Shown piece by piece: positions 8,114-10,000 of a DNA stretch of 10,000 nucleotides (position 1 is the stretch's first letter; every line of letters begins with the position of its first letter). The translations under genes were made by a program, and so were the position numbers. The notes below the pieces were generated by a model. The model was given only the letters and a program-made list of their open reading frames with translations. It ran no database searches and was not told where the DNA came from. The stretch is from Actinidia chinensis (Eukaryota > Streptophyta > Magnoliopsida > Ericales > Actinidiaceae), in contig CM018900.1 of the NCBI GenBank assembly GCA_009663005.1, positions 5,765,545-5,775,544 of the forward strand, read 5' to 3'.

Positions 8114-8133
8114 GAGAGAGAGGGAGAGAGAAA
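8114..8133. repeat. GA-rich microsatellite
   Basis: A gagagagagggagagagaaa tract stands directly before caatgg. On the minus strand it is a CT tract, of the kind common in plant 5' leaders, but no gene start on that strand is convincing. Confidence 0.65.
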
Positions 8134-8201
8134 CAATGGTGATTTGTTTGCAATCCAAGTAATTATAAATGGTAACATGTGAATTGAAACTAATGTGATG
8201 A

Positions 8202-8438
8202 GTATCAATTACCAATAAAGACTTCACCACTAAATCAGCCATGTTGGAATTTGTCCTCGAAGGGATGAGAAGAATATTTGAAACCCACACTAACCATCAC
8301 GCGATTTCTGACCCAACAACCAACAGCCCATATTACGGAGTAATGGTTGATTTTTTTACTACTGCTTTTTCACCTTTACATGAAGAATGTGAAATGTATG
8401 TTTGGTTTTTGGGAAAAGTCTTTCCTCTGCATCTCTAA
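8202..8438 (+). other. 79-codon open stretch, doubtful coding
   Basis: The frame is open from just after the tga at 8199-8201 to the stop at 8436-8438, with the first ATG at 8241. The ATG-started part has a balanced composition (MLEFVLEGMRRIFETHTN, then HHAISDPTTNSPYYGVMVD) before turning Phe-rich. No splice sites fit neatly, no upstream start context is notable and no domain is recognised. It lies between a low-complexity patch and a transposon, so it could be an old coding fragment or chance. Confidence 0.15.
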
Positions 8439-8502
8439 TTTGAAGATAGAAATCGCACCTTGCTTGAAACGCTGGAATCATCCATCTCTGGATCTGGTCT
8501 AC

Positions 8503-8851
8503 AAGGGCGGACCAAACTATAGTTCAGCGGGTCAAAATTGCCAGAACTTTATGTTCAATAGGTCCCAAATTTGTAGAATTTAAGAGAATTTAAAAATAAG
8601 GCAAATTTAAACAATTTTTTTGTGGGGTCAAAATAACTTGGTCAGCAATTTAGATTCAACATGGTCAAATTGCCAGAGAACTTATATTCACCCGGGGTCA
8701 AAATTGTAGAATTTATAGAATTTAGGACAAATTACCAATTTTTTGTGGGGTCAAAATTATATTTATGATAAATTTTATTAGGGATAATAGTGTAATTTTT
8801 TTTCCAGTTGGTCAATTGACCCCACATGCCCTAGTGTGGCTCAGCCCATGT
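8503..8851. mobile_element. hAT-like non-autonomous element (MITE)
   Basis: The left end caagggcggaccaaacta (from 8502) pairs with the reverse complement of the right end, catgggctgagccacacta (to 8850), at about 14 of 19 aligned positions. This resembles the caggggcggagcca-type ends of plant hAT elements. The hexamer gtctac occurs directly on both outer sides (8497-8502 and 8852-8857). It extends imperfectly to 8 bp, the duplication size of hAT insertions. The interior is AT-rich with repeated gtggggtcaaaat phrases and no coding capacity. Edges are uncertain by about 2 bp. Confidence 0.65.
8530..8758 (+). repeat. two imperfect direct copies inside the hAT-like element
   Basis: Copy 1 (about 8530-8634) and copy 2 (about 8663-8758) share the same order of phrases: ggtcaaaattgccaga, then aactt.atattca, then tgtagaattta..agaattta, then ggcaaatt / ggacaaatt, and a shared end ttttttgtggggtcaaaat. 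The differences between copies are scattered, so the duplication is not recent. Confidence 0.6.
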
Positions 8852-8857
8852 GTCTAC

Positions 8858-9331
8858 TACTTATGAATTCCACACCTGCAGTAGCAACAGGGACAATAAC
8901 TTGTCAACTTTATGTGGCTTAAAGCATGCTTGCCTGCCTTCTCTAACTGGTAGTTGAATAAAAGTTATTCTTTGGCCAATAAGAGTATCAACTCTCAACA
9001 GAATAAGTTACGTTTTTTGGTTAAGTTAGACATCATTGTGCACTTAAGTTGAGAAACCACATGGAGTTATGGAATTTTGTCCTTGTCGTGTCTTTTATTG
9101 TCTAGATGGTTATGCACACTTCCCGAACAAGAAGGGGATAAATAGAAAATTGTCCAACGAATTGTTTGATAAATATAAATCCTATTGTGCATATTTCTTC
9201 CTGATGTTATCTTTTAGTGTATATTTTTCTTGCTTTAGCTATTGGTAGGAAGTGTTTTCCTTGATGATCAAGGTTCATATATGATGGACTAATGAATCTA
9301 AAGTAGCATATCTTTTTATGTTGTGCTGCAG
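8858..9331 (+). other. intron-like or intergenic stretch
   Basis: AT-rich sequence without a recognised gene or repeat. It ends at the acceptor-like tttttatgttgtgctgcag. Confidence 0.25.
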
Positions 9332-9490
9332 TTGTAGCCTTGTATGACTTGAGTTTCAGTATAACGAGGGTTAGTGGACTCGAGATAGGAATGTGGGAAT
9401 ACTTACTGCAAGTTCTGGATGCCTGAGTTCAGCTTCATGCCTTCTGAATGTAGCTTTCTTCCAACTCCTAACTTTCCAGAATCCCTTCAG
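9332..9490 (+). CDS. candidate exon, coding part 9332-9426, unidentified protein
   Basis: The exon follows gttgtgctgcag and precedes cccttcag/gtaatc. With one base from an upstream exon, the frame reads VALYDLSFSITRVSGLEI then GMWEYLLQVLDA and stops at tga 9424-9426. The rest to 9490 would be untranslated sequence carried across a further splice, which is less usual. A second acceptor (gagtttcag) at 9359 would start the exon later in the same frame. The peptide is protein-like but unrecognised. Confidence 0.2.
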
Positions 9491-10000
9491 GTAATCCAAT
9501 TACCAGAATTTTCGACGCTTTTGGATTTGGAATGAACGGACTTGGCATCACTTATACAGTAAAAATGACCTATAATTCAAGTTCTTATTTGAAGTTTACA
9601 TTTGAAGAGTGGATTTGAGAGCTTTAAACAGATGGATTCATAATAGAGGTGACTGTAGTTATTTGAAATTCTTCCATACTTGATTCTACTTGTACATGAG
9701 TTTTAATGAAACACTGCTTTAATTTTTTAAGCTCCAAAATTTCAATTAAATGTTGTTAATTTAAGAACTTGTTTTTTCTCTTGAAAAGGCTAAACTTATT
9801 CTTTGGTTTCCCTATATTTTTTTTCTCTTGCTAAATTCGTTTAGAAATTGATGATCAGAACGCAGCCTAGCCATTACTACTGGTCTTTGAAAGTGACAAC
9901 GTATATATTTATATTTCCGCTTCGGACTAAGGTTGCTTGAGTATAGTTAGTATTTATCTTGCATTGTAAAATCATGTTATAACCCGTATTAACAGGTTAA
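9491..10000 (+). other. intron-like stretch to window end
   Basis: This is AT-rich with T runs (9721-9735, 9818-9826) and no coding frame of note. The window closes on cgtattaacag/gttaa, an acceptor-like trimer without a strong pyrimidine tract. Confidence 0.25.

Noticed and set aside
7651..8208. Several overlapping minus-strand frames rich in His, Pro and Thr
   Set aside because: They mirror the GGT/GA low-complexity DNA, and several frames are open together, which argues for composition rather than coding.
1..10000. tRNA, rRNA, CRISPR array or bacterial operon
   Set aside because: No T-loop-type GTTCRANNC in a cloverleaf context, no regularly spaced repeats, no ribosome-binding-site-led tandem frames, and composition typical of plant nuclear DNA.

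Overview
The window looks like nuclear DNA from a flowering plant, most likely a eudicot. It is AT-rich, and the + strand is strongly T-rich over long stretches, as plant introns are when transcribed left to right. It also carries several degenerate plant-type transposable elements and no long open reading frame. Nothing suggests bacterial, organellar or viral gene organisation. No protein could be identified by name, and the longest ATG-started frames (about 100 codons) are not convincing genes.

Layout. Positions 1-1008 hold the best coding hints. A stop-free frame enters from the left edge, and a short GC-rich block at 945-1008 lies between a good acceptor (ttcttgacag) and a possible donor (cag/gtgatt). 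Joined in one phase these end a protein at 998; joined in another phase the block stays open and the gene continues rightward. Positions 1009-4488 are T-rich, intron-like DNA with weak exon candidates, of which 2828-2934 is the best, plus a stretch at about 3780-4020 where the strand bias flips to A-rich. A candidate short terminal exon lies at 4489-4542.

Positions 4770-8850 are a transposon cluster. It holds a tiny LTR-type (TRIM/SMART-like) remnant at 4772-5047, a GTGTCC-rich MITE-like element with inverted ends at 5877-6313, a probable reverse-oriented solo LTR at 6778-7239 with a TATA-like box, and a roughly 350 bp hAT-like non-autonomous element at 8503-8851 with a partly duplicated interior. 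Between the last two lie a transcript-end-like exon candidate (7689-7960), a GGT/GA-rich low-complexity patch (8049-8133) and an unexplained 79-codon open stretch (8202-8438). Positions 8858-10000 are again intron- or intergenic-like, with one exon candidate at 9332-9490.

Gene models here are tentative. Exon calls rest on splice-site appearance, open frame and local composition only, and the window cannot decide between one long-intron gene and a gene end followed by intergenic DNA. The repeat calls are better supported because their structure is visible in the sequence.
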